A stretch of DNA of 64,000 nucleotides from Bacillota bacterium (lineage in GTDB: Bacteria > Bacillota > Clostridia > Christensenellales > UMGS416). The DNA is taken from contig JAEYPH010000021.1 in NCBI GenBank assembly GCA_023410875.1, positions 1-64,000 on the forward strand, given 5' to 3'. Under the pieces are notes generated by a model. It worked only from the letters and a program-made list of their open reading frames with translations. It searched no databases and was not told the origin of the DNA. Below are positions 8,391-16,674 of the stretch, piece after piece. The position numbers and the translations under genes are program-made. Every line of letters starts with the position of its first letter. The stretch's first letter is position 1.

Positions 8391-8743
8391 GCGAATACAA
8401 GGAACTGACGTGCATCGTGTGCCCGGTAGGCTGCCGCCTGAAGGCCAAGCTCGTGGACGGGCAGCTGAAGATCGACGGCCAAACCTGTGTGCGCGGAGAG
8501 AAATACGCGCTGGAGGAATTGTCCCACCCCACCCGCACGGTGACCTCGTCGGTGGCGCTGGAAGGCGGCGCATTGCCGCTCCTGAGCGTGAAGACCGGCG
8601 CGCCGGTGCCCAAGGGCAGCATACCGGCGGTGCTGGCCGAGCTCAAGGCCGTGCAGGTGCAGTCCCCGGTGCGCGTGGGCGAAGTGGTGCTGCACAATGT
8701 AGCCGGCACCGGTGTGGATATCGTCGCGACCAGAAACGCATAA
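8387..8743 (+). CDS. DUF1667 protein
   Basis: A 118-residue protein of the DUF1667 family. It starts with the typical cysteine cluster (CIVCPVGCRLKAK) and a later Cys (GQTCVRGEKYALEEL), then PTRTVTSSVALEGG and the LPLLSVKTGAPVPK segment. The family is found as the third gene of GlpA-type operons; the cysteines suggest a metal or Fe-S centre, but no activity is established. Its ATG overlaps the stop of the preceding gene. Confidence 0.85.
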   Translation: MSEYKELTCIVCPVGCRLKAKLVDGQLKIDGQTCVRGEKYALEELSHPTRTVTSSVALEGGALPLLSVKTGAPVPKGSIPAVLAELKAVQVQSPVRVGEVVLHNVAGTGVDIVATRNA

Positions 8744-8761
8744 GCAAAGGGGACGGGAAAC

Positions 8762-9559
8762 ATGCAGGTACGGCTGAGCTTTTATCCAGGCGGCAAGCGC
8801 AAGGCGCTGACCATGAGCTATGACGACGGGCAGATTCATGACCGGCGGCTGGTGGCCATCTTCAACCAGTACGGCATCAAGGGAACCTTCCACCTGAATT
8901 CCGGCTTTCTGGGCCGCAAGGATGTGCTGCACGCCGACGAGGTGGGCTCGCTGTTCGCCGGGCACGAGGTGTCCGCCCATTCGGTGGGCCATCCTTTCCT
9001 CCCCCGGGTGCCCCGGGAGGAGCTGGCCGAGCAGATATTGGCCGACCGGCGGGCGCTGGAGGCGCTGGCCGGCGGCCCTGTGCGCGGCATGTCCTATCCC
9101 TTCGGGGATTATAACGACGCCGTGCTGTCGGCGCTGCCGGCGCTGGGCATCGAGTATTCCCGCACGACGCTGTCCCACGGCCGGTTCTGCGTGCCGGACA
9201 ACTTTCTGCTGTGGCACCCCACGTGCCATCACGGGGACCGTCTCATGGAGCGGCTTCAGCAGTTCCAGTCCGCCGCCGGTTGGGGGCAGATGCCGCTGTT
9301 CTATGTGTGGGGCCACAGCTATGAGTTCGACCGTAACGACAACTGGGAGCTCATCGAGGAGTTCTGCGCTGCTGCCGCCCATGACCCGGACGTGTGGTAC
9401 GCGACCAATGTGGAAATCATGGACTACCTGACCGCCCAGCGGAACCTGAAGTTCAGCGTGGACCGGACCATGGTTTTCAATCCGTCGGCTATCTCCGTGT
9501 GGATAGAGGCCGATGGCCTGCCGGTGGAAATCCAGCCCGGGGAGAACAAAGCGTTATAA
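8762..9559 (+). CDS. Polysaccharide deacetylase family protein
   Basis: A 265-residue NodB-type carbohydrate esterase (CE4-like). The first motif is TMSYDDGQIHDRR (the catalytic/metal Asp pair) and the second is the histidine pair in SAHSVGHPFLPRV; later MSYPFGDYND corresponds to motif 3. No signal peptide is present, so a cytoplasmic substrate or a sugar derivative is likelier than cell-wall peptidoglycan (inference). It lies 18 bases after the DUF1667 gene with its own GGGGACGGG site and ends just before a strong terminator, so it may be the last gene of the operon. Confidence 0.8.
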   Translation: MQVRLSFYPGGKRKALTMSYDDGQIHDRRLVAIFNQYGIKGTFHLNSGFLGRKDVLHADEVGSLFAGHEVSAHSVGHPFLPRVPREELAEQILADRRALEALAGGPVRGMSYPFGDYNDAVLSALPALGIEYSRTTLSHGRFCVPDNFLLWHPTCHHGDRLMERLQQFQSAAGWGQMPLFYVWGHSYEFDRNDNWELIEEFCAAAAHDPDVWYATNVEIMDYLTAQRNLKFSVDRTMVFNPSAISVWIEADGLPVEIQPGENKAL

Positions 9560-9572
9560 TTTCCTGGGGCAT

Positions 9573-9611
9573 CAAAAAAGCCGGCGACGCCACCGCGTCG
9601 CCGGCTTTTTC
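9573..9611. terminator. Strong bidirectional terminator
   Basis: An 11-base-pair GC stem (GCCGGCGACGC with GCGTCGCCGGC) is flanked by A6 on the left and T5 on the right, so it can end transcription from both the deacetylase (plus) and the convergent dehydrogenase gene (minus). Confidence 0.85.
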
Positions 9612-9619
9612 CTTTATCG

Positions 9620-10660
9620 TCAGTGCTCTATGACCGCCTTTACGACCTCTTCACGATGGTCGGAGTTATACGCAAACGCCTCGCCCGCCTGCTCGAAGGG
9701 ATACTTGTGGCTGACGATCTTGGCGACCGGCAGCCCGGCGGCGATGGCCGCGATGGCGGCTGGGTAACAGTTGCGGTAGCGAAACACCGTCTCGATGGAC
9801 GCCTCCTTGAACATGATCGTGCCGAAGTTGAACTCGAACACCGGGTCCGGCGACAGGCCGACCAGCACGATCTTGCCGCCCATGGCCACAAGATCGGCGC
9901 TGGACAGCGTGGCCTTGGGGTTGCCGGAGGTCTCTACGACGATGTCCACGCCCCGCCCGCCGGTCAGCTCCATCACGCGCTTTACAGGGTCCACGCTGCG
10001 CAGGTTGATGGTCTCCGTGGCTCCCAGCTCCGCGGCCCGTTCCAGGCGCTTTTCCACAAGATCGGTGATGTACACCGTGCCCACGCCGTGGGCCTTGAGC
10101 GCCAGCATGCTGACCATGCCGATGCAGCCCGAACCCAGCACCACAGCCGTCTTGCCCGGCATGGCCTGCCCCAGCCGCGCGGCGTGGAAGCCCACGGCCA
10201 GCGGCTCCACGAGCGCGCCCTCCAGCGTGCCCACGTTGTCCGGCAGCTTAAAGCACATGTCCGCCGGGTGCGCCACATAGTCGCACAGCGTGCCGGGCAC
10301 CGGCGGCGCGGCGAAGAAGATCACGTCCGGGCACAGGTTGTAGCGGCCGGATTTGCAGAACTCGCAGTGTCCGCAGGCCACGCCGGGCTCCAGCGCCACG
10401 CGGTCGCCCACTTTCAGGCCGGTCACGCCCTCGCCCAACTCCACGACTTCGCCCGCGCATTCATGGCCCAGCAGATAGGGGTGCTGCACAACGAACTTTG
10501 TGCCGATGCGGCCGTGCTCAAAAAAGTGCAGGTCAGAACCGCACACACCGTTGTGCTTCACCCGCACCAGCACCTGGCCGGGCTTGGGGCTGGGCTTGTC
10601 CAGTTGCGCCATTTCCATGTTGCGGTCTCGCGTCAACATCATCGCGTTCATCTTTGCCAT
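9620..10660 (-). CDS. Zinc-dependent polyol dehydrogenase (sorbitol/xylitol dehydrogenase type)
   Basis: A 346-residue medium-chain dehydrogenase. Catalytic zinc ligands are Cys40 (GVCGSDLHFFEHG) and His66-Glu67 (LLGHECAG); the structural zinc site is C96, C99, C102 and C110 (CGHCEFCKSGRYNLC). The Rossmann loop is VVLGSGCIGMVSMLALKAHG, followed by Asp in YITDLVEKRL, which fits NAD rather than NADP. The closest known types are sorbitol/xylitol dehydrogenases that oxidise polyols to ketoses; the exact substrate cannot be read. It stands alone, convergent with the deacetylase. Confidence 0.85.
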   Translation of the reverse strand: MAKMNAMMLTRDRNMEMAQLDKPSPKPGQVLVRVKHNGVCGSDLHFFEHGRIGTKFVVQHPYLLGHECAGEVVELGEGVTGLKVGDRVALEPGVACGHCEFCKSGRYNLCPDVIFFAAPPVPGTLCDYVAHPADMCFKLPDNVGTLEGALVEPLAVGFHAARLGQAMPGKTAVVLGSGCIGMVSMLALKAHGVGTVYITDLVEKRLERAAELGATETINLRSVDPVKRVMELTGGRGVDIVVETSGNPKATLSSADLVAMGGKIVLVGLSPDPVFEFNFGTIMFKEASIETVFRYRNCYPAAIAAIAAGLPVAKIVSHKYPFEQAGEAFAYNSDHREEVVKAVIEH

Positions 10661-10791
10661 GGTCTACACTCCTCGCAATACAATCCTGAAAACTCAGGCT
10701 TAAACATCTTACTCGATCAACATTCTATATGAGGAGTCTGATTCCTTCCGGAGTATGTTCCAGATAAAGCCTTTCACATTTATCATGTTTT

Positions 10792-10850
10792 GGGGCCGAA
10801 GGTTTCCAAAGGGCGATCGGAGACCTTTGGTCGCGCCTGGAGGCGCGAAA
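10792..10850. repeat. Palindromic intergenic repeat, family A, copy 1
   Basis: A 59-base copy of an element that starts GGGGCCGAAGGTTTCC and ends GGAGGCGCGAAA. It forms two hairpins, one around CCAAAGG(GCGAT...)CCTTTGG and a small one around GCGCCTGGAGGCGC. It lies 24 bases from the 3' end of the minus-strand ABC permease gene. Other copies: 22715-22775, 33667-33726, 43355-43456 and 50320-50537. Confidence 0.8.
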
Positions 10851-10874
10851 TCTCCACTGAACTCCGGCCAAGGC

Positions 10875-11669
10875 TCAAGTTCCAGTTGACTGATACGCCG
10901 GCAGGCCGACCTTATAAAACACCAGCAACGCGAGGCCAAAGAAAGCCGCGCCGGCAAGCGGGATCGCAAAGGCCACCGCCGCAGAGGCTTCGCCCCGTCC
11001 TAATATAAAGCACACTGGGTAGTAAACGACAGCCGCCAGCGGCACCAGATACGTGAACAGCGCCCGGAACCACTTGCCGTAGATCTCCATGGGGTAGCCG
11101 GCGAAATACACGCCGCCATAGCTGAAGGCGTTGACGGCCTCGATGGATTCAATCGAATAAAAGCACAGCGCACCCTGCAGCACGAACATGCCGCCGAACA
11201 GCAGCAGCCCGTTGAGCGCCGCCCAAGGCAGCATCAGCGCCCGAAGGGGCGTCCAATGGATGTCCCCCCAGGCGAAGGCCAGCGCCAGCACCAGGAACCC
11301 CTGCAGAAAGCGCCCCACCCGGTTGATGCGGAACTCATAGCCCAGCAGCTGCACCATCAGCGACCGGGGCCGCAGCAGCATGCGGTCCAGCAGGCCGTCG
11401 CGGATCAGCCGGTTCATCACGTCGAACCCTCTCCAGAAGGCGTCGGCCACGGCGAAGGTCGTGTTCACAAGGCCGTAGAGCAGCAGCGCCTGGGGCAATG
11501 TCCAGCCCGGCAGCGCGCCGAAGCGGTCAAACAGCGCCCACAGCGCCAGCGCGTCCAGTATGTTCTGCAGAAACACGCCGCCGGATATCAGCGCGAAGTT
11601 CAGCCGGTACTGCCACTGGGCCTTCACCGATGTCAGGATGTAGTACCAATACATGCGCAAGCCGGTCAT
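10875..11669 (-). CDS. ABC-2 type transporter permease (DUF990/ABC2_membrane_6 type)
   Basis: A 264-residue integral membrane protein with about six hydrophobic segments and the family features VKAQWQYRLNFALISGGVFLQ, RDGLLDRMLLRPRSLMVQLL and a late GYPMEIYGKWFRALFTYLVPLA loop. It is one half of an ABC-2 exporter whose other membrane half and ATPase lie directly upstream in the same operon. Substrate unknown; relatives are often near drug or lipid export functions. Confidence 0.85.
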   Translation of the reverse strand: MTGLRMYWYYILTSVKAQWQYRLNFALISGGVFLQNILDALALWALFDRFGALPGWTLPQALLLYGLVNTTFAVADAFWRGFDVMNRLIRDGLLDRMLLRPRSLMVQLLGYEFRINRVGRFLQGFLVLALAFAWGDIHWTPLRALMLPWAALNGLLLFGGMFVLQGALCFYSIESIEAVNAFSYGGVYFAGYPMEIYGKWFRALFTYLVPLAAVVYYPVCFILGRGEASAAVAFAIPLAGAAFFGLALLVFYKVGLPAYQSTGT

Positions 11670-11684
11670 CTTAGTATTACCCTC

Positions 11685-12542
11685 CTAACTCCCCAGAATG
11701 TCCAGCGACTTCAGGTTACGCCTCAGCTGCCAATGGGCCAGCCCAAGGAACGCCACGCACCAGAAAACTTGCAGCGCCAGCACGAGCGCGCCCATGGATG
11801 CCGGCAGCGCGCCGGTATAAAGCCGGATGGGCAGGTCGCTCAGGCCCGCGAAGGGCGAGGCGATCAGCGCCGCCTGCAGCGCGCCGGGCAGCAGCGGCAG
11901 CGGCACGATCAGCCCGGACAAAAGGCTGGAAAACGCGCCCACCAGCAGCCGCGCGCCGTCGCCCAGTATCGATTTGAAGCAAAAGGCCGCCAGCGCGCAG
12001 TTGATCGCGGCGCTTAAGCCAGCCGCCAGCGCCATGGATGCCAGCCACCACAGGCCCGCGGCCACGCTCACCGGCAGGCCCATGCGAAAAGGCGGCGGCA
12101 GGATCAGTATGATCGGCAAAAAGGGCAGCACGCGCAGCGCCGCGGAGCTCGTGCAGCTGGCCAACGACCGGGCGAAGAACTGCCCCAGCAGCGGCACAGG
12201 CTTGAGCAGGCTGTAGGCCACCTGGCCGGAGCGCACCTCCTCGTTGAGCTCCCCGTCGCCCCAGGGCAGCAGCCGCAGGAAGAGTTGCCCCAGCCACACA
12301 TAGGTCACGGCCTGGGCGGCGTCCATGGCCGCGCCGGCGGTGCTCACGCGGTAGAAGGCCAGCAGGATCATGGCCCGGGCAAAGCCGAACACGAACTGCG
12401 TGAACACGCCGGCCCACGCCGCCATGCGGTATTGCAGCCCGGCCTTGAACCGCGCCGAGAACCACGCCGCAGCCCAGGATGCATGGGCGAGCAAAGAACC
12501 GGCCCTGGATGCTTGGGCGGGCAAAGAACCAGCCCGACTCAC
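11685..12542 (-). CDS. ABC-2 type transporter permease with repeat-derived N-terminus
   Basis: A 285-residue permease, partner of the next one; features include YRMAAWAGVFTQFVFGFARA, GELNEEVRSGQVAYSLLKPV and a C-terminal LQVFWCVAFLGLAHWQLRRNLK. The start is GTG 12542, which overlaps the ATPase stop (GTGA) and has GGAGG 6 bases upstream. The first 22 residues (SRAGSLPAQA then SRAGSLLAHA) are encoded by two tandem 30-base copies of a short repeat found elsewhere in this window only between genes, so this end of the protein appears to be recently acquired. The conserved family sequence begins near FKAGLQYRMAAW. Confidence 0.82.
   Translation of the reverse strand: MSRAGSLPAQASRAGSLLAHASWAAAWFSARFKAGLQYRMAAWAGVFTQFVFGFARAMILLAFYRVSTAGAAMDAAQAVTYVWLGQLFLRLLPWGDGELNEEVRSGQVAYSLLKPVPLLGQFFARSLASCTSSAALRVLPFLPIILILPPPFRMGLPVSVAAGLWWLASMALAAGLSAAINCALAAFCFKSILGDGARLLVGAFSSLLSGLIVPLPLLPGALQAALIASPFAGLSDLPIRLYTGALPASMGALVLALQVFWCVAFLGLAHWQLRRNLKSLDILGS
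12473..12533. repeat. Tandem pair of short dispersed repeats (family C) inside a gene
   Basis: Two 30-base units, CCCAGGATGCATGGGCGAGC plus AAAGAACCGG and the variant CCCTGGATGCTTGGGCGGGC plus AAAGAACCAG. The core (reverse complement GCTCGCCCATGCATCCTGG) also occurs at 2389-2410, 22594-22614, 43397-43418 and 50666-50687 and, degraded, at 47811-47831, all between genes. Confidence 0.75.
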
Positions 12543-13522
12543 AGCGCGCCTCCGTCGGCCATCTCATACAGCCGGGCGATGACCTCGTCCACCGACGGTT
12601 CCTCCACGCGGAACTGCTCCACTGGCGCGCAGGCCGAAAGCGCCTCCAGCAGCCTTGCCGGGCTCACGGCCGCCGGGTCAAAGGCCACGGTGGGCTGCTC
12701 CTCCTGCAGCCAGCGGGCGCCCTGGGGCAGCGGGCAGCTGGGGAACTCCCCTTCGATGACCAGCCGCAGCCCGCCGCCCGCCGAGCGCTTGAGGCGGTCG
12801 AAGGCGCCATCATACAGCAGCCGGCCGTGGCTGATGAAGATGACCCGGGGTGTCAGCGCCGCGATGTCGTCCATGTCGTGGGTCGTCAGCAGCACCGTGA
12901 GCCCTTCGGCGCGGTTGAGCTCCTTCAAAAATGCCCGCAGCGCCAGGCACGTGGGCGCGTCCAGGCCCAGCGTGGGCTCGTCCAGAAACAGGATGCCCGG
13001 TGTGTGCAGCAGACTTGCCGCGATGTCGCAGCGCTGGCGCTGGCCCAGCGAAAGGTTGCGCACGGGCTTGTCCAGCAGCTCAGCCAGGCTCAGCATGTCC
13101 GTCAGCTGCGCCATGCGCTGCCCGTAGCGCGCGGGCTCCACCTGGTAGACGCGCCGCAGCAGCTCGAAGCTGTCCCGAACCGGCAGGTCCCACAGCAGTT
13201 GTGTGCGCTGGCCGAACATCACGCCGATGCAGGCCACATGCCGGGTGCGCTCCCGCCAGGGCACCCGCCCCAGCACGCGCACATGGCCGGAGCTGGGCAC
13301 CAGGATGCCGCTCAACACCTTTACCGTCGTGCTCTTGCCCGCGCCGTTGGGGCCGATGTAGCCCACCATCTCTCCCTGCTCGATGGTGAAGCTGACGTCC
13401 TCCAGCGCGGTTACGATCTTCTTCTCCCGGCGCAGCGCGCCGCGCAGATGCCGCAGCCGGCCTTCGGGCAGGGCGCTGATGGCATAGCGCTTGCACAGGC
13501 CGGCGACCTCGATCTGTGACAT
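12539..13522 (-). CDS. ABC transporter ATP-binding protein
   Basis: A 327-residue ATPase of the ABC-2 exporter. Walker A is GPNGAGKST, the signature is LSLGQRQRCDIAASL (LSxGQ form), Walker B is GILFLDEPTLGLD, and TTHDMDDI is the switch His. The C-terminal extension (about 245-327) is typical of ATPases paired with DUF990 permeases. The start MSQIEVAGLCKRY is chosen for its GGAGG site; the frame is open upstream without a ribosome site. It is the first gene of an ATPase-permease-permease operon. Confidence 0.9.
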   Translation of the reverse strand: MSQIEVAGLCKRYAISALPEGRLRHLRGALRREKKIVTALEDVSFTIEQGEMVGYIGPNGAGKSTTVKVLSGILVPSSGHVRVLGRVPWRERTRHVACIGVMFGQRTQLLWDLPVRDSFELLRRVYQVEPARYGQRMAQLTDMLSLAELLDKPVRNLSLGQRQRCDIAASLLHTPGILFLDEPTLGLDAPTCLALRAFLKELNRAEGLTVLLTTHDMDDIAALTPRVIFISHGRLLYDGAFDRLKRSAGGGLRLVIEGEFPSCPLPQGARWLQEEQPTVAFDPAAVSPARLLEALSACAPVEQFRVEEPSVDEVIARLYEMADGGAL

Positions 13523-13711
13523 GGAAGCCTCCGTATGGGTCGGTCGGGTGGGGATGTATGTAACAAAAGGAAAGTCAGTATAGCAGGGCGTTGCGATGGC
13601 GTCAACTGCCAAACGCAAAAAAGATGGCGGCGTACGCAAATATATGGTATTCTCTATCTGTCTTGGCAGCCTGCGGAAAGCACCAACAATGCACGGGGAG
13701 GTCAGGGGTCT

Positions 13712-15382
13712 ATGAAAAGTAAAATCGTGATTCTTTCCATACTGGTTCTTCTTGTGGCCGTTCTTCCGGCCTGCCTGCCGGCGGCAACGCCCATGGTGAC
13801 GCCGCCGACGCCGACAGTTGTATTAGTCTCTCTTGAGCCTGAAGGCTTGATATCATCTTCGCCGCAAGCCAGCAGCACATATGTGGTTGACGCTCCTGCG
13901 GAGACTCCGAAAAGCAGCGCTCCCGCCGATGTCATACGGGTGCGCCAGCCGGAGCCAACCGATCCTTATACCATCGGCTTTCTCATTGCCTATCTGATGG
14001 AAAACGCCTCTGTCGGAGATCAGGACACGCAAAAAGAGCCATCCGCAAACGGCCCTGCGGCGATCCCGCGCTATCGGGAAGACGATCTTCTGTACAGTTC
14101 GGACAAGGGCTACAGTCTTGGCATAGATGTTGGCATTACGAAAAACTTCGGCATGGTAACCAATGTTTTGCAGAGAATCGTGAACCTGTTCCCTGACCCT
14201 CGTGTACGGAAAAAGGGGGGGTACATTTATCTGGTGTATGACACTGACCGCGGGACAAGGCTGTTTCTCTTCTTCTCCAAACAAAAGAGCAGCGCTATGT
14301 TTACCGATGGATACCCGATTGTCATGGACCGAAGCCTGGGCTACGAACAGTTTGAACAGATAAAGCCAGGCGATTCCATGGAGGACGTGAAGAAAATTGA
14401 CCCTGTCGTCGCCCTTTATCAGCGAGTGTTTGATGAATATAACGAGGTTGCGCTGAACGACCTGAAGAACATGGGCTTATCCGTGACATCCTTGCATCTT
14501 CTGACGGACGGCATTCTGAAAATCGACTATGATCGAGATGAATCCAATGCTTATGTTATAACGGAGATGACATACCGTAAGGACTTTGTTTTGGATGGCG
14601 TAAACAGTACAACCAATTATTCGATCTATCAGGAAGACTATAGCAGCTCATCCGCCGAAAGCATACGGGTGCGTCAGCCGGAGCCCACCGATCCTTATAC
14701 CCTCGACTTTCTTGAGAACTATCTGAAGAACAATGTTTCTGCAGGAAATCAGGATGCGCAAAAGGAGCCATCCGCAATCGGCCCTGCGGCGATCCCGCGT
14801 TATCGGGAAGACGATATTCTGTACAGTTCGGATAAGGGTTACCATCTTGGCACGGATGCGGGTGTCACGAAAGGCTTCGGCCTGAGAACCAATATTTTGC
14901 AGAGAATCGTGAACCTGTTCCCTGCCCCTCGTGTACGGGAATTGGGTGACTATATTTATCTCGTGTATGAAACAGATCGCGGGACAAGGCTGTTTCTCTT
15001 CTTTTCCAAGCAAAAGACCAGCGGTATGTTAACCGATGGATACCCGATTGTCATGGACCGAAGCCTGGGCTATGAACAGTTTGAACACATAAAGCCCGGC
15101 GATTCCCTGGAGGACGTGAAGAAGATTGACCCCGTCGTCGCCCTTTATCAGCGAGTGTTTGATAGATATTTCGAGGTTGCGCTGAACAACTCGAAGAGCG
15201 GGGGGCCATCCTTGACATCCTTGCACCTTCTGACGGACGGCATGCTGAAAATCGACTATGATCGCGACGATTCCAACGCTTATGTTGTAACGGAGATGAC
15301 ATACCGCAAGGACTTTGTTTTGGATGGAGTCAATGGCAAAACCAACTATTCTATCTATCCGGAAGACTATAAAGGCGAGTAG
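13712..15382 (+). CDS. Lipoprotein with two tandem copies of a 243-residue unit
   Basis: A 556-residue exported lipoprotein: signal peptide with lipobox (LPAC), a short Pro/Thr linker, then two near-identical units of 243 codons (13933-14661 and 14662 to the end). Each begins IRVRQPEPTDPYT and contains AAIPRYREDD, YSSDKGY, RGTRLFLFFSKQK, DGYPIVMDRSLGYEQF, IKPGDSxEDVKKIDP and MTYRKDFVLDGVN. The IKPGDSxEDV motif resembles BLIP-like or SmpA-like domains, which is only a hint. The start follows GGGGAGGTC; a TGGTATTCT extended -10 lies at 13645-13653. Base composition is visibly more AT-rich than in the neighbours. Confidence 0.82.
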   Translation: MKSKIVILSILVLLVAVLPACLPAATPMVTPPTPTVVLVSLEPEGLISSSPQASSTYVVDAPAETPKSSAPADVIRVRQPEPTDPYTIGFLIAYLMENASVGDQDTQKEPSANGPAAIPRYREDDLLYSSDKGYSLGIDVGITKNFGMVTNVLQRIVNLFPDPRVRKKGGYIYLVYDTDRGTRLFLFFSKQKSSAMFTDGYPIVMDRSLGYEQFEQIKPGDSMEDVKKIDPVVALYQRVFDEYNEVALNDLKNMGLSVTSLHLLTDGILKIDYDRDESNAYVITEMTYRKDFVLDGVNSTTNYSIYQEDYSSSSAESIRVRQPEPTDPYTLDFLENYLKNNVSAGNQDAQKEPSAIGPAAIPRYREDDILYSSDKGYHLGTDAGVTKGFGLRTNILQRIVNLFPAPRVRELGDYIYLVYETDRGTRLFLFFSKQKTSGMLTDGYPIVMDRSLGYEQFEHIKPGDSLEDVKKIDPVVALYQRVFDRYFEVALNNSKSGGPSLTSLHLLTDGMLKIDYDRDDSNAYVVTEMTYRKDFVLDGVNGKTNYSIYPEDYKGE

Positions 15383-15529
15383 AAAATATCCTGCCGCTGA
15401 TTGATGGAACTGCGTTTGGCATTCACGTCATAGTGCCGGATATCTTTGCCATTTTTTTACATAATTTATCGAATAAGCATGCTATACTCAGACGGTGCCG
15501 GGCCAACAGCGCCCGACACCGGAGCGTCT

Positions 15530-16351
15530 ATGGACAACAACAGCGGCCTGCAGCAATACATGGGCATCGCGAGCTTCGGCAAGGCCTACGCCGCGATGTT
15601 CCAGAACGACACCCACGCCTTCGGCTCGGTGGATCGGAGTTTTTACAACGACATGGTGCTGCTCAACCGCGCCACCCACGCGTGGCTCTACCGCCATTAC
15701 ACCGACGAGCGGCCCATGAAAACGCCGCTGGGCCGCCCTGCGCTGGATGGTCTGGCCGCCGGCCTGCGCGGCGACGGCCAAGGGGCCACCGTGGACGCCA
15801 TCGTAGATCACTGCCGCCGGCACCTTGTGGAGCCCTTCGACACGCCAACGCAGGACATGCTGTTCGGTGGCACCGAGGAGGACATCCTGGAGCGCGGCAC
15901 CGATTGGTGCACCGACGTGGCCCGGGTGTGCTGCGCCTTGTGCCAGGCCGCGGGGCTCTCCGCCCGCATCGTGATCACCGCCAACACCCGCCTGCCCTAC
16001 TGCGGTCACACCGTCGTGGAATGCTTCTACGACGGCTATTGGGGCGTGCTGGATCCCACCTTCGGCATCGTGTTCCGCACCGCCGAGGGCCTGCCGGCCA
16101 GCGTGGCGCTGCTGCGCGCCCAACCAGCGCTCGTGGATGAGGCCTTCGAGCGCCGCCACCCCAACATGCGGCACCTGTTTACCCCGTGGGAGCAGTATCG
16201 CTCGGCGGCCATGGTCAACTATGACGCGGCCAGCCCGGCGCTCTATGAATATACGACCAGCGGTCTGAACGCTTATACCGCCGGTATACTGGAGCACAGC
16301 GCCCGCGGCTGGCCCCAGGGCCTGCGCTGGCTGTATGGGGAGGATGCTTAG
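15530..16351 (+). CDS. Transglutaminase-like domain protein
   Basis: A 273-residue protein with a transglutaminase/protease-like core: the Cys in GTDWCTDVARVCCALCQAAG, followed by LSARIVI, the His in CGHTVVECFYDGYWGVL and the Asp in LDPTFG make the expected Cys-His-Asp order. No signal peptide is seen. Relatives include peptidases and amidases, so the reaction cannot be named. The start MDNNSGLQQYMG is chosen because an extended -10 (TGCTATACT, 15480-15488) lies about 40 bases upstream; an open frame further upstream crosses that promoter. No strong ribosome site is seen (GGAGCG). Confidence 0.72.
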   Translation: MDNNSGLQQYMGIASFGKAYAAMFQNDTHAFGSVDRSFYNDMVLLNRATHAWLYRHYTDERPMKTPLGRPALDGLAAGLRGDGQGATVDAIVDHCRRHLVEPFDTPTQDMLFGGTEEDILERGTDWCTDVARVCCALCQAAGLSARIVITANTRLPYCGHTVVECFYDGYWGVLDPTFGIVFRTAEGLPASVALLRAQPALVDEAFERRHPNMRHLFTPWEQYRSAAMVNYDAASPALYEYTTSGLNAYTAGILEHSARGWPQGLRWLYGEDA

Positions 16352-16674
16352 CTCTTACGGCACATCCAATCGCCGCTTGCGGCGATGCTCGTTGCCTGCG
16401 TGTGTATTGGAATTACCACGGATATCCATTATAATCAACGGGACATTATCTTTGAGAGCGGGACGCAAAGCAAGTAGCCGCCAGGCGATTCATTCCGTCA
16501 GGGAATGTGCTTGCACATCCCCGGTCGCCCACAGGCGAGACGTCGGCGGCAAATGAAGTTTAGGCGGGGTACGAATCGCCCACAGGCTCCCTCGTTTCTC
16601 AAAATAAAAAAGAAAGAAATTATCAGCCAGCGTTTGGCCGGCGACGGATATCGGCGGCCAAACCAAGGAGAAGC
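16352..16674. repeat. 323-base gap with several short palindromes
   Basis: No gene. The gap holds compact hairpins: ATCGCCGCTTGCGGCGAT near 16368, GATGTGCTTGCACATC-like near 16505, and two direct copies of TCGCCCACAGGC (about 16524 and 16577). The end of the gap carries the AAGGAG site of rbgA. It looks like a compound intergenic repeat element; no promoter stands out. Confidence 0.5.

Noticed and set aside
13712..15382. Assembly artefact as the cause of the internal repeat
   Set aside because: The two units differ at many positions (for example MENASVGDQ versus KNNVSAGNQ), so it is a real duplication and not a duplicated read.
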